This document shows, piece after piece, positions 21,337 through 36,655 of a stretch of 64,000 nt of DNA. Source of the DNA: Enterobacter asburiae (GTDB lineage: Bacteria > Pseudomonadota > Gammaproteobacteria > Enterobacterales > Enterobacteriaceae); NCBI GenBank assembly GCA_011754535.1, contig JAAQVN010000001.1:4278001-4342000 (forward strand), in the 5' to 3' direction. Each line of letters starts with the position of its first letter. The first letter of the stretch is position 1. Position numbers and translations under genes: made by a program. The notes below the pieces were generated by a model. It was given only the letters and a program-made list of their open reading frames with translations, did not search any database and was not told the origin of the DNA.

Positions 21337-22974
21337 TTACTGCGCCAATATGTTAAACACTTCCGCTACCGCGACCGCCCCCGGGTCCATTACCCCGTCC
21401 AGATTCTCTTTATTCACATACGATGAGCGCCCCGCACCGGCTTTCTGCATTTTCGCCGTTGCCTCTGCCCCCTTCTGTGCCGCCTGCGCCGCTGACTGAA
21501 GATCCTTTTTCTGCAATGCCTCCAGCGCCGGCTGCAGCGCGTCGATCAGGGTACGATCGCCGAGATCTGCCCCACCGTACTGCTTCATTTGCGCCAGCCC
21601 GCTGAGCAATGCCTCGGGTAGCGACTGACCATCGTGAAGCTTTTGCCCCGCCGCGGTAAAGAAGATCGACATCAGCACCCCGCTCGATCCGCCCATCACC
21701 GTGGCCAGCCGCTCGCCCACCAGCAGCAGAAGCTTAGGCACATCATTAAGCGGAAGCGCGTTCTCCTCCAGGCGCTGCGCAATATCCCGCGCCCCTTGCG
21801 CAAAGGTGGAGCCGGTATCGCCGTCGCCCACTTTGGCATCCAGCGCGTTCAGGCGGTTTTCCAGCTGTATGAGCGTCTTCGTCACCCGTGAAACAGACTC
21901 CTTCACCTGCGGGTTTTCAGATGGGGTATATTCCACGCGATCGTGAATAGCGCTTTGCGGAACGGTACGCAGGGGGGCAAACGCCACGGGTTTTTGCCAG
22001 CCCAGCGTTTCCACCTCTTCATGCAGCGCTTTCTCGAACAGGTCGTTGAGCTTCAGCAGCGTCAGAGAAAAGCCCTTCATGTCCAGGGCGCTCACCAGCG
22101 GTGCCGGGCCAATAAGATAAGCAATGTTCTCTTTCAGCGCCGAGTGAGCCAACTCTTTGGTCAGCAACGCCATTTCCAGCGCCGAGACGCCGCCGAGGTT
22201 GTTAATCAGCACCGCGAAACGCCCCTCGCCCGCCTGCGCTTTGAGCGGGGTAACCAGCGTGTCGATAATCGCTTTGCTGTTTTGCGTATCAACTACCGAG
22301 GCCCCCGGCTCCCCGTGGATCCCCAGCCCCAGTTCGACATGGCCCTGCTTGATGCGCCCCTCTTCATCGTCGCTGCCCGGCAGGTTACAGGTTTGCATCG
22401 CAACGCCCAGGCTCCAGAGGTTATCGCAGGCCTGCTGCGCAATATCCCGCACCTCGCTCAGGGATTTTCCGTGCTCCGCGGCATAGCCCGCAATCTTATG
22501 CACCAGCGCCGTACCGGCAATGCCGCGCGGCTGCTTGTTGTCGGGCAGCGCGATATCGTCCGCCACAATCACCATCTCGACCTTCAGGCCGTAGCGTTTG
22601 GCCTTTTCTGCCGCCAGACCAAAGTTCAGGCGATCGCCGGTGTAGTTTTTGACGATCAGCAGACAGCCGCGATCGCCCGTCACCGCCACAATGGCATTCA
22701 GTACCGCATCCACGCTCGGGGAGGCGAACAGATCGCCACAGACTGCCGCCGTCAGCATGCCTTTACCGACAAATCCGGCGTGTGCAGGTTCGTGCCCGGA
22801 GCCACCGCCGGAGATCACCGCCACGCGGCTTTTATCCCAGTCGCCGCGTGCCACTACGCGGATAGCCGGATCGATATCGAGCTTGACGAGATTCGCGTTT
22901 GGCGCAGAAAGGAGTATGCCTTCAATGGCATCGTTGACCAGCTGTTTGCGATCGTTAAAGAAGAATCTGGACAT
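21337..22974 (-). CDS. dhaK: ATP-dependent dihydroxyacetone kinase (glycerone kinase, single chain)
   Basis: Phosphorylates dihydroxyacetone with ATP, feeding glycolysis. It has 545 residues and two domains: an N-terminal DhaK domain with the substrate-binding histidine H220 in LGIHGEPGASV and the SGGGSGHEPAHAGF motif near residues 55-68, and a C-terminal DhaL-type nucleotide domain with LDAKVGDGDTGSTF carrying the metal-binding aspartates. This matches the fused kinase of the Citrobacter dha regulon, not the three-subunit PTS enzyme of E. coli. No glycerol dehydrogenase or regulator gene is beside it. It is divergent from yjgR across 137 bases. Symbol by analogy. Confidence 0.9.
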   Translation of the reverse strand: MSRFFFNDRKQLVNDAIEGILLSAPNANLVKLDIDPAIRVVARGDWDKSRVAVISGGGSGHEPAHAGFVGKGMLTAAVCGDLFASPSVDAVLNAIVAVTGDRGCLLIVKNYTGDRLNFGLAAEKAKRYGLKVEMVIVADDIALPDNKQPRGIAGTALVHKIAGYAAEHGKSLSEVRDIAQQACDNLWSLGVAMQTCNLPGSDDEEGRIKQGHVELGLGIHGEPGASVVDTQNSKAIIDTLVTPLKAQAGEGRFAVLINNLGGVSALEMALLTKELAHSALKENIAYLIGPAPLVSALDMKGFSLTLLKLNDLFEKALHEEVETLGWQKPVAFAPLRTVPQSAIHDRVEYTPSENPQVKESVSRVTKTLIQLENRLNALDAKVGDGDTGSTFAQGARDIAQRLEENALPLNDVPKLLLLVGERLATVMGGSSGVLMSIFFTAAGQKLHDGQSLPEALLSGLAQMKQYGGADLGDRTLIDALQPALEALQKKDLQSAAQAAQKGAEATAKMQKAGAGRSSYVNKENLDGVMDPGAVAVAEVFNILAQ

Positions 22975-23111
22975 AGTTTCCCACTATTTTGTGAACCGTA
23001 TGCAAAAGCATAGTCCGCGCTGGATAATGCGCCGCAAAGTCAGGAATTTACTTAACCAAATTGCTATCAGGTTGCCTATACTCCACCCAGGACTAAGAGA
23101 GGAAGCGCATC
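22975..23111. promoter_or_regulatory. divergent dihydroxyacetone kinase / yjgR promoter region
   Basis: Non-coding gap between divergent genes, so it should carry both promoters. The yjgR start is set by AGAGAGGAAGCG just upstream of 23112. I see no recognisable operator. Confidence 0.4.
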
Positions 23112-24614
23112 ATGAGTACACCATTGTTAATTGCCCGGACGCTGGAAAAAGAGCTGTATTTACTGCCCGCGATGGCGAACCGCCACGGCCTGATCACCGG
23201 TGCGACCGGGACGGGGAAAACCGTGACCTTACAGAAGCTGGCGGAGTCACTTTCAGAGATTGGCGTGCCGGTCTTTATGGCTGACGTGAAGGGCGATTTA
23301 ACCGGCGTGGCTCAGGAGGGTACTGCTTCTGAAAAACTGCTTGAGAGGCTGAAGAATATTGGCATCAAGAACTGGACGCCGCACGGCAACCCGGTGGTGG
23401 TCTGGGATATCTTCGGTGAGAAAGGCCATCCGGTGCGCGCCACCGTCTCCGATCTCGGCCCGCTGCTGCTGGCCCGCCTGCTCAACCTTAACGACGTGCA
23501 GTCCGGGGTGCTGAATATCATCTTCCGCATTGCCGACGATCAGGGGCTGCTGCTGCTTGACTTCAAGGATCTGCGAGCCATTACCCAGTATATCGGCGAT
23601 AACGCCAAATCCTTCCAGAACCAGTACGGCAATATCAGCAGCGCCTCTGTCGGGGCCATTCAGCGTGGGCTTCTGACCCTGGAGCAACAGGGTGCCGAGC
23701 ACTTCTTCGGCGAGCCGATGCTGGATATCAAAGACTGGATGCGTACCGACAGCAATGGCAAAGGCGTCATCAACATTCTGAGCTCTGAAAAGCTCTACCA
23801 GATGCCGAAGCTTTACGCCGCCAGCCTGCTGTGGATGCTCTCCGAACTGTACGAGCAGCTACCGGAAGCGGGCGATCTGGAAAAACCAAAACTGGTCTTC
23901 TTCTTCGACGAAGCGCATCTGCTGTTTAACGACGCACCGCAGGTGCTGCTGGATAAAATTGAACAGGTCATCCGCCTGATCCGCTCCAAAGGGGTTGGCG
24001 TCTGGTTTGTGTCGCAAAACCCGTCGGATATCCCGGATAACGTGCTTGGCCAGCTCGGTAACCGCGTGCAGCACGCCCTGCGCGCCTTTACGCCGAAGGA
24101 TCAGAAAGCGGTGAAAGCCGCCGCGCAAACCATGCGTGCCAATCCGGCCTTTGATACCGAAGCGGCGATTCAGGCGCTGGGCACCGGTGAAGCGCTGATC
24201 TCGTTCCTTGATGCGAAGGGCAGCCCCTCCATCGTGGAGCGCGCGATGGTGATCGCGCCCTGCTCGCGCATGGGGCCCGTTACTGACGATGAACGTAACG
24301 GCCTGATTAACCACTCCCCGGTTTACGGGAAGTACGAAGACGAGGTGGATCGCGAGTCCGCGTTTGAGATGCTGCAAAAAGGGGTGCAGGCGACAACCGA
24401 ATCGCAGGATGCGCCTGCCGCTAAAGGGCAGTCTGTCGCCGTGGATGACGGTATTCTCGGGGGGCTCAAAGACATCCTGTTCGGCAGTACCGGGCCGCGC
24501 GGCGGCAAGCGCGACGGCGTGGTACAGACCATGGCGAAAAGCGCGGCGCGGCAGGTTACCAATCAGATAGTGCGCGGCATGCTGGGAAGTCTGTTAGGGG
24601 GACGTCGCCGGTAG
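23112..24614 (+). CDS. yjgR: YjgR, HerA-like P-loop ATPase (DUF853 family)
   Basis: Predicted ATPase of the HerA/FtsK-like group, 500 residues, the same length as E. coli YjgR. Walker A is GATGTGKT at residues 30-37 and Walker B is the [13 protein letters not shown] segment near 260-272. The C-terminus ([16 protein letters not shown]) is intact. Cellular role unproven. It is the right end of the relocated block: its last 21 bases overlap the end of yhcC tail to tail, whereas in E. coli its 3' end faces lptG. Confidence 0.92.
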   Translation: MSTPLLIARTLEKELYLLPAMANRHGLITGATGTGKTVTLQKLAESLSEIGVPVFMADVKGDLTGVAQEGTASEKLLERLKNIGIKNWTPHGNPVVVWDIFGEKGHPVRATVSDLGPLLLARLLNLNDVQSGVLNIIFRIADDQGLLLLDFKDLRAITQYIGDNAKSFQNQYGNISSASVGAIQRGLLTLEQQGAEHFFGEPMLDIKDWMRTDSNGKGVINILSSEKLYQMPKLYAASLLWMLSELYEQLPEAGDLEKPKLVFFFDEAHLLFNDAPQVLLDKIEQVIRLIRSKGVGVWFVSQNPSDIPDNVLGQLGNRVQHALRAFTPKDQKAVKAAAQTMRANPAFDTEAAIQALGTGEALISFLDAKGSPSIVERAMVIAPCSRMGPVTDDERNGLINHSPVYGKYEDEVDRESAFEMLQKGVQATTESQDAPAAKGQSVAVDDGILGGLKDILFGSTGPRGGKRDGVVQTMAKSAARQVTNQIVRGMLGSLLGGRRR

Positions 24615-25535
24615 ACGGGGGACCCAGGGGCGGCCAAGCGCCGCCCCCTGCACGCCATTCTCCTGCAGATAGCGGTCGATTTCCACCATCCCCGTCCAGC
24701 GGTTCTCGCACCAGAGCGGTGCCAGAAGCGTTGGACGGCGGGCGCTGGCGGAGATACGGTGGTAAACAATCTCCGGCGGTGTGTGACGAATCATCTCCCC
24801 CGCCGTCACCGTATATTCCTCAAGCTCAATACCGCTTAACCGCCCGGCCTTCCAGGCTTTCGCCATAATGCTTCCCGTAACGATATGCAGGGGATGCAGT
24901 TTGATGCCGTCCACGCCGGTTTCAACCACCTTTTCCAGCGTCTCCAGGCCGTGCTGTCGACCTTCACCAGGCAAGCCGACAATCAGATGCGAGCAGACTT
25001 TTAACCCGCGCTCGCGGGCCAGCCGCGCGGTGCGCTGGTAGCAGGCGAAATCATGTCCACGATTAATGCGGTGCAGGGTTTTGTCATGTGCAGTCTGCAG
25101 GCCCAGCTCCAGCCAGATCTCGTAGCCCTGCTCTTTGTACTCGCTGAGCAGATCCAGCACCGCGTCCGGCACGCAGTCCGGGCGCGTGCCAACGCATAGC
25201 CCGACAATATTGGCCTGCATGACCGCCTGCTGATACATGGAACGCAGCACCTGCACCTCCGCCCACGTGCTGGTGTAGGCCTGGAAATAGGCCAGATACT
25301 GCTTTGCACGGTTGACCAGGCTGGCCTGGTGCGCGAGTTGTTCCGCGATAGAGTGATGCTGCTGGGCCTCGTCAGCAAAGGACGCAACGTTACAGAAGGT
25401 ACAGCCGCCGCGCCCGATGGTGCCGTCGCGATTCGGGCAGCTAAAGCCGCCGTGCAGCGTCAGCTTATGAACCTTTTGGCCGTATCGCTGCAAAAGATCC
25501 CCACCAAACATATTGACTAATTTCTGTAACTGCAT
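24594..25535 (-). CDS. yhcC: YhcC, TIGR01212-type radical SAM protein
   Basis: Radical SAM enzyme of unknown reaction, 313 residues from this start. The iron-sulphur cysteines lie in [20 protein letters not shown] near the N-terminus, and GLPGEGRQ and HPLHIVTGS are typical later motifs. The start at 25535 ([12 protein letters not shown]) matches E. coli, but an in-phase ATG at 25577 has a better AGAGG site and would add 14 residues. The last residues after GRPWVP (RLPATSP) differ from the remembered E. coli ending and are encoded opposite the end of yjgR, at the rearrangement junction. Confidence 0.92.
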   Translation of the reverse strand: MQLQKLVNMFGGDLLQRYGQKVHKLTLHGGFSCPNRDGTIGRGGCTFCNVASFADEAQQHHSIAEQLAHQASLVNRAKQYLAYFQAYTSTWAEVQVLRSMYQQAVMQANIVGLCVGTRPDCVPDAVLDLLSEYKEQGYEIWLELGLQTAHDKTLHRINRGHDFACYQRTARLARERGLKVCSHLIVGLPGEGRQHGLETLEKVVETGVDGIKLHPLHIVTGSIMAKAWKAGRLSGIELEEYTVTAGEMIRHTPPEIVYHRISASARRPTLLAPLWCENRWTGMVEIDRYLQENGVQGAALGRPWVPRLPATSP

Positions 25536-25577
25536 AATCTGATAGACCGTCCCGAAGAAAGGGGACAAGCCTGCCAT

Positions 25578-26222
25578 TTTTAGCCTCTGTCGGCGATGAC
25601 CTGGATCAATCGCCCTGGACGGCCTTTATCTATATGAATAAATACTCAGGATTACTGCAATTTCATTCACGCTATCTGTGATTACTTTTCCTTATGTTCT
25701 GACTGTTTTTTTCATTTATAGCGGCAACACTGAAAAACAGTGATTTTATGCGGGTTTGAATACGCCACCAGATTATTGTTCTGCTATAAATCAGCATTTC
25801 AGCACGCTGCATCAATAATACCGCTTTCATATAGTGAGTCAGATCACACTCCTTCACGGCTCTCCAGGCCTTTAGATGGTTATAAAAATAGTTAAATAGC
25901 CTTTAAAAACAAATAGATGATCACCCCTTAGCACATATTTGTATAAATAAGATTGCCATTTGACCTGTGTACCAATTCCCGATAAGTTGGAAATCCGCTG
26001 GAAGCTTTCTGGATGAGCGGCCTGCTCATCATATTTATGCAGTAATTGAGATTCCCTCTGAAGCAAGTCCTCAAACTTGTTTACCTGCGCGAAAGGATGA
26101 AAAAGAGGGCGAATGCGAGGTCCGCGTATGAAACGCAAACCCCGTCGCCATGCTCTTTCTGCGCCTGTGCGCCACGGTAAAGTTCAGTGGGAAGCCCGAC
26201 GAGCCTGGGGAGGTTCACTGAT
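25578..26222. promoter_or_regulatory. divergent yhcC / gltB regulatory region and gltB leader
   Basis: About 645 bases of AT-rich sequence between the longer possible yhcC start and gltB. In E. coli the gltBDF promoter is controlled by Lrp, IHF, Crp and ArgR through an extended upstream region, which fits the length. A near-consensus CRP-type palindrome lies at 25833-25848. Near the 3' end is a 47-codon leader frame (26128-26271). No other conserved gene is evident; the short minus-strand frames here have no homologue I recognise. Confidence 0.6.
25833..25848. promoter_or_regulatory. candidate CRP site upstream of gltB
   Basis: AGTGA-GTCAGA-TCACA matches nine of the ten key positions of the CRP consensus TGTGA-N6-TCACA. 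Crp is a known regulator of gltBDF in E. coli. I have not located the transcription start, so the distance and effect are open. Confidence 0.45.
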
Positions 26223-32109
<5,887 letters not shown>

Positions 32110-32111
<2 letters not shown>

Positions 32112-32142
32112 AAAAAACAGGCCCGATTGGGCCTGTTTTTTT
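32110..32142. terminator. bidirectional terminator between gltD and sspB
   Basis: Stem AACAGGCCC-GATT-GGGCCTGTT flanked by A-runs on one side and T-runs on the other, so it works for gltD on the plus strand and sspB on the minus strand. It overlaps the ends of both genes by a base or two. Confidence 0.92.
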
Positions 32143-32644
32143 ATTTGACGACACGTAGTGCCGGACGACCACCGCGCGGTGGCGGATCGTCATCAGGATC
32201 GTTGTCGTCCTCACGATCGGGCTTGTCGCCATCAATCACGGACATTACCGTTTCGCTTTCGCTGGCGGTGATGCCTTCGTCATCATTCAGGCTGGCAACC
32301 TCTTCATCGTATGCCGCTTCCGGCTCGAACATGGTTCCCGCACCGTTTTCACGCGCGTAGATCGCCAGCACCGCAGCCAGCGGTACGGAAACCTGACGCG
32401 GCACGCCGCCGAACCGCGCGTTGAAGCGCACTTCGTCGTTTGCCAGCTCCAGGTTACCAACTGCACGCGGGGCAATGTTCAGTACGATCTGTCCGTCACG
32501 TGCGTATTCCATCGGAACCAGCACGCCCGGCAACGTCACATCCACAACCAGGTGCGGCGTGAGCTGGTTATCCAGCAGCCATTCATAGAAGGCGCGCAGC
32601 AGATACGGACGGCGTGGGGTAAGTTGTGACATTTCCACAGTCAT
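32141..32644 (-). CDS. sspB: ClpXP adaptor protein SspB
   Basis: Adaptor that binds the SsrA tag of rescued polypeptides and the N-terminal fragment of RseA and delivers them to ClpXP. It has 167 residues. A folded N-terminal domain begins MSQLTPRRPYLLRAFYEW once four residues are removed, then an acidic flexible linker leads to the ClpX-binding tail GRPALRVVK. The start overlaps the sspA stop by one base. With degS nearby this gives two parts of the sigma-E release pathway in one window. Confidence 0.97.
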   Translation of the reverse strand: MTVEMSQLTPRRPYLLRAFYEWLLDNQLTPHLVVDVTLPGVLVPMEYARDGQIVLNIAPRAVGNLELANDEVRFNARFGGVPRQVSVPLAAVLAIYARENGAGTMFEPEAAYDEEVASLNDDEGITASESETVMSVIDGDKPDREDDNDPDDDPPPRGGRPALRVVK

Positions 32645-33282
32645 TAGCCTCGGCCGAGACGCATTTCACGTTCCGGTTCAGTTAAAGATGCCAGGAAAGA
32701 GTCGCGCTCAAATACGCGAGTCATATAGCCTTTCAGCTCTTTTGCGCCAGGGCCGCTGAACTCAACGCCCAGGGTTGGCAGACGCCACAGCAGCGGGGCC
32801 AGGTAGCAATCCACCAGGCTGAACTCATCGCTCAGGAAGAAAGGTTTCTGACCAAACACAGGGGCAATTGCCAGCAGCTCTTCACGCAGTTGCTTACGCG
32901 CAGCGTCGGCTTCAGAAGCGGAGCCGCTGGTGATGACGTTCATCAGCGAGTACCAGTCTTTTTCGATACGCTGCATGTACAGGCGGCTTTCACCACGCGC
33001 AACAGGGTAAACAGGCATCAGCGGCGGATGCGGGAAACGCTCATCCAGATATTCCATAATGATACGGGATTCCCACAGGGTCAGCTCGCGATCCACCAGC
33101 GTCGGTACGCTTTGGCTCGGGTTGAGATCGATCAGATCCTGAGGCGGGTTATCCTTTTCCACATGCTCGATCTCAAAACTGACACCCTTCTCGGCCAGTA
33201 CGATACGAACCTGATGGCTATAAATGTCAGTAGGACCAGAAAACAGCGTCATTACCGAACGTTTGTTGGCAGCGACAGCCAT
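32644..33282 (-). CDS. sspA: stringent starvation protein A
   Basis: RNA polymerase-associated protein with a glutathione S-transferase fold but no transferase activity, which lowers H-NS levels and supports stationary-phase acid tolerance in E. coli. It has 212 residues: a thioredoxin-like N-terminal domain (TLFSGPTDIYSHQVRIVL) and an all-helical C-terminal domain. First gene of the sspAB operon; its promoter must lie in the 250 bases before the rpsI terminator. Confidence 0.97.
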   Translation of the reverse strand: MAVAANKRSVMTLFSGPTDIYSHQVRIVLAEKGVSFEIEHVEKDNPPQDLIDLNPSQSVPTLVDRELTLWESRIIMEYLDERFPHPPLMPVYPVARGESRLYMQRIEKDWYSLMNVITSGSASEADAARKQLREELLAIAPVFGQKPFFLSDEFSLVDCYLAPLLWRLPTLGVEFSGPGAKELKGYMTRVFERDSFLASLTEPEREMRLGRG

Positions 33283-33535
33283 GAAAACCTCCAGGTATAT
33301 TCAGAATTTTTACTGCTACCAGCCCAACAGGGGCCAGCCAGATGTTGTATCGCCCATCCCAGAGAAAACACATTGTTCAAGAATCGAACAAAAATCGAGT
33401 ATTCACCGATATTTGGGCAGAAAATTGGATGATAGTTTACCAGATTTTGATGGCTTTGTGGTGAGGGGATTCTGGAAATGTGGAAAAAGAGAAGATATAT
33501 GAAATGTTACTGTGGATAACCTGCGCATTATCCAT
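33283..33535 (-). promoter_or_regulatory. sspA upstream region
   Basis: Non-coding stretch between the rpsI terminator and sspA, expected to carry the sspA promoter and leader. A GGAGG-like site (rev. comp. of ACCTCC at 33288-33293) precedes the start. Short frames here are not conserved. Confidence 0.45.
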
Positions 33536-33562
33536 AAAAAAACCCGCCGAAGCGGGTTTTTC
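33536..33562 (-). terminator. rpsI terminator
   Basis: On the minus strand, stem AAACCCGC-TTCG-GCGGGTTT followed by a T run, 29 bases after the rpsI stop. A UUCG tetraloop closes the stem. Confidence 0.93.
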
Positions 33563-33590
33563 GCCAATCGTTCTGCGTAAGCAGAATGGA

Positions 33591-33986
<396 letters not shown>

Positions 33987-33998
33987 CTATAATCCCGA

Positions 33999-34625
<627 letters not shown>

Positions 34626-34670
34626 AATGTGATTTGGAATGGGTTTTTCGGGGTTAGATATTGTGCGGTC

Positions 34671-34771
34671 TGGTGCCCTCACCCCCAGCCCCTCTCCCAC
34701 AGGGAGAGGGTGGCGTTTGTTAAGGCCTGATGCCCTCTCCCCTAGCCCCTCTCCCACGGGAGAGGGTGGCA
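34671..34771. repeat. two tandem copies of a CCCTCTCCC palindrome
   Basis: Two direct copies of a roughly 47-base unit about 55 bases apart, each with arms CCCCTCTCCCAC and GGGAGAGGGTGGC, between rplM and zapE. A related but longer inverted repeat lies at 48211-48268. They look like dispersed intergenic elements and could form stable hairpins in the zapE 3' end. Confidence 0.7.
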
Positions 34772-34772
34772 T

Positions 34773-35897
34773 TTATGGCATATGTTCCAGCTTCAGGTAT
34801 TCCTCGCTCTGCATCTCCTGCAGGCGCGACAGGCAGCGCTGGAACTCAAACTTCAGCCGCTCTCCCTGGTAGATCTCATATAAAGGTACCTCGGCGCTGA
34901 CCACCAGCTTGACGTGGCGCTCGTAAAACTCGTCCACCAGCGCAATGAAGCGCCGCGCTTCGCTCTCCATCAGCCGCGTCATCACCGGCACATCCAGCAC
35001 CATCACGGTATGGAACAGGCGCGAAAGCGCGATGTAGTCGTGCTGGCTGCGGGCATCCACGCAGAGCGTCGCAAAGGAGACCGCCATCGTTTGGTTTTCT
35101 ACGCCAAGGGTTGGCAACGGACGATGGTTAATCTCCAGCGTCGGGGCGTTTTCGCGTGTTGCACCCGCCAGCGCCAGCCAGAGCTTATCCATCTCGCGGG
35201 TGGTCTCTGCATTTAACGGTGAGAGCCACAGGTGCGCCTGAGTCAGCGTACGTAACCGGTAATCTACCCCAGCATCAACATTCATAATGTCACAATGCTG
35301 TTTGATGGCGTCAATGGCGGGCAGGAAGCGCGCCCGCTGCAGGCCGTTGCGGTAAAGTTCATCTGGCGGGATATTCGACGTGGCGACGAGCGTGATCCCG
35401 CGGGCAAACAGCGCCTTCATCAGGCCGCCCAACAGCATGGCATCGGTGATGTCAGAAACGAAAAACTCATCGAAGCAGAGCACGTCCGTTTCAGCCTTGA
35501 ACCTGTCGGCCACAATCTCCAGCGGATCGCTTTTGCCCTGCAGCGCAGTCAGCTCTTCATGCACCCGCAGCATAAAGCGATGGAAGTGCAGACGCTGTTT
35601 ACGCTCACCCGGCAGGCTGAGATAAAAGAGATCCATCAGCCAGGTTTTTCCGCGCCCGACGCCGCCCCACATGTATAAACCGCGCACCGGAGTCTGATCC
35701 TGCGGCGTTTTTTTACCGAGCAACCGCCCAAACGCGGCCTTGAGCCCACCACTCTGTTCTACTTCAGCAGGTTTTGCCGTGAGCGCCTGATAAATCATCT
35801 CCAGACGGTTTACCGCCTCACGTTGAACGTCATCAGGCTGATGAGTACCCTTATTCAGGGCCAGTTGATATCGCGATGCAGGTGACAGGTTTTGCAT
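34773..35897 (-). CDS. zapE: cell division protein ZapE
   Basis: AFG1-like ATPase that associates with the Z ring and affects FtsZ filaments under oxygen limitation and stress in E. coli. It has 374 residues. Walker A is GGVGRGKT at residues 78-85, with the DVLCFDEFFVSD Walker B segment further on and a C-terminal AFG1-type helical end. It is divergent from zapG, another division-linked gene. Confidence 0.95.
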   Translation of the reverse strand: MQNLSPASRYQLALNKGTHQPDDVQREAVNRLEMIYQALTAKPAEVEQSGGLKAAFGRLLGKKTPQDQTPVRGLYMWGGVGRGKTWLMDLFYLSLPGERKQRLHFHRFMLRVHEELTALQGKSDPLEIVADRFKAETDVLCFDEFFVSDITDAMLLGGLMKALFARGITLVATSNIPPDELYRNGLQRARFLPAIDAIKQHCDIMNVDAGVDYRLRTLTQAHLWLSPLNAETTREMDKLWLALAGATRENAPTLEINHRPLPTLGVENQTMAVSFATLCVDARSQHDYIALSRLFHTVMVLDVPVMTRLMESEARRFIALVDEFYERHVKLVVSAEVPLYEIYQGERLKFEFQRCLSRLQEMQSEEYLKLEHMP

Positions 35898-36086
35898 AAT
35901 CTTATTGTTATTCCTTCAATTAACGCTCACCAGCAGGCGTGACTGATGAAAAAAAGGCCGTTCTACACTACGCGATGATACGTCAGGATTCCACTTCTGC
36001 GGAAATAGCGGTTATAGTGGCATTATCAGGCACAGGCAGGAGCCGAGCCAACACCCTACGGAACAACAAGACAACGGGAGAAGTTC

Positions 36087-36485
36087 ATGACCTGGGAATA
36101 TGCGCTAATCGGTTTAGTCGTCGGCATCGTGATCGGTGCTGTGGCCATGCGTTTCGGTAACCGCAAATTGCGTCAGCAGCAGTCACTGCAGTACGAACTG
36201 GAAAAGAACAAAGCAGAGCTGGAAGAGTATCGCGAAGAGCTGGTCAGCCACTTTGCCCGTAGCGCCGAGCTGCTGGACAACATGGCGACCGACTACCGCC
36301 AGCTGTATCAGCATATGGCGAAAAGCTCCAGCAGCCTGCTGCCGGAAATGACCGCGGAGACTAATCCGTTCCGCAACCGTCTGGCCGACTCAGAAGCCGG
36401 TAACGATCAGGCGCCCGTTCAGATGCCACGCGACTACTCTGACGGCGCGTCCGGCCTGCTGCGCGGTGGCGCAAAACGCGATTAA
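36087..36485 (+). CDS. zapG: ZapG (YhcB), inner-membrane envelope/division protein
   Basis: Small inner-membrane protein of 132 residues, widespread in gammaproteobacteria. One N-terminal membrane helix (about residues 5-21, ALIGLVVGIVIGAVAM) is followed by a long coiled coil (about 28-95) and a flexible polar tail. In E. coli, loss of yhcB disturbs cell size, division and the balance of envelope synthesis; the exact activity is not known. The GGGAG site at 36077 supports the start; an unrelated frame from 35939 is discarded. Confidence 0.95.
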   Translation: MTWEYALIGLVVGIVIGAVAMRFGNRKLRQQQSLQYELEKNKAELEEYREELVSHFARSAELLDNMATDYRQLYQHMAKSSSSLLPEMTAETNPFRNRLADSEAGNDQAPVQMPRDYSDGASGLLRGGAKRD

Positions 36486-36655
36486 CCGCACAACATAAAT
36501 ATATTTTACGGGCGCATCTCTTGCGCCCGTCCTTTCTTCCCGTCCCCAGCTATTATTTAGTCAAACACCTCATTGTTCAGCGGTATAAAATTCAATAACA
36601 TCATCATGATTTTGGGCCGTTCTTCTTTCATTCCAGGATACGAGAGTCAGCATCA

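Noticed and set aside
25672..26138. short minus-strand frames between yhcC and gltB
   Set aside because: AT-rich, no conserved motif, no clear ribosome site; the stretch is better explained as regulatory DNA.
26187..26222. GTG start that would extend GltB by 12 residues
   Set aside because: The ATG at 26223 has a much stronger ribosome site and gives the known short propeptide before the catalytic cysteine.
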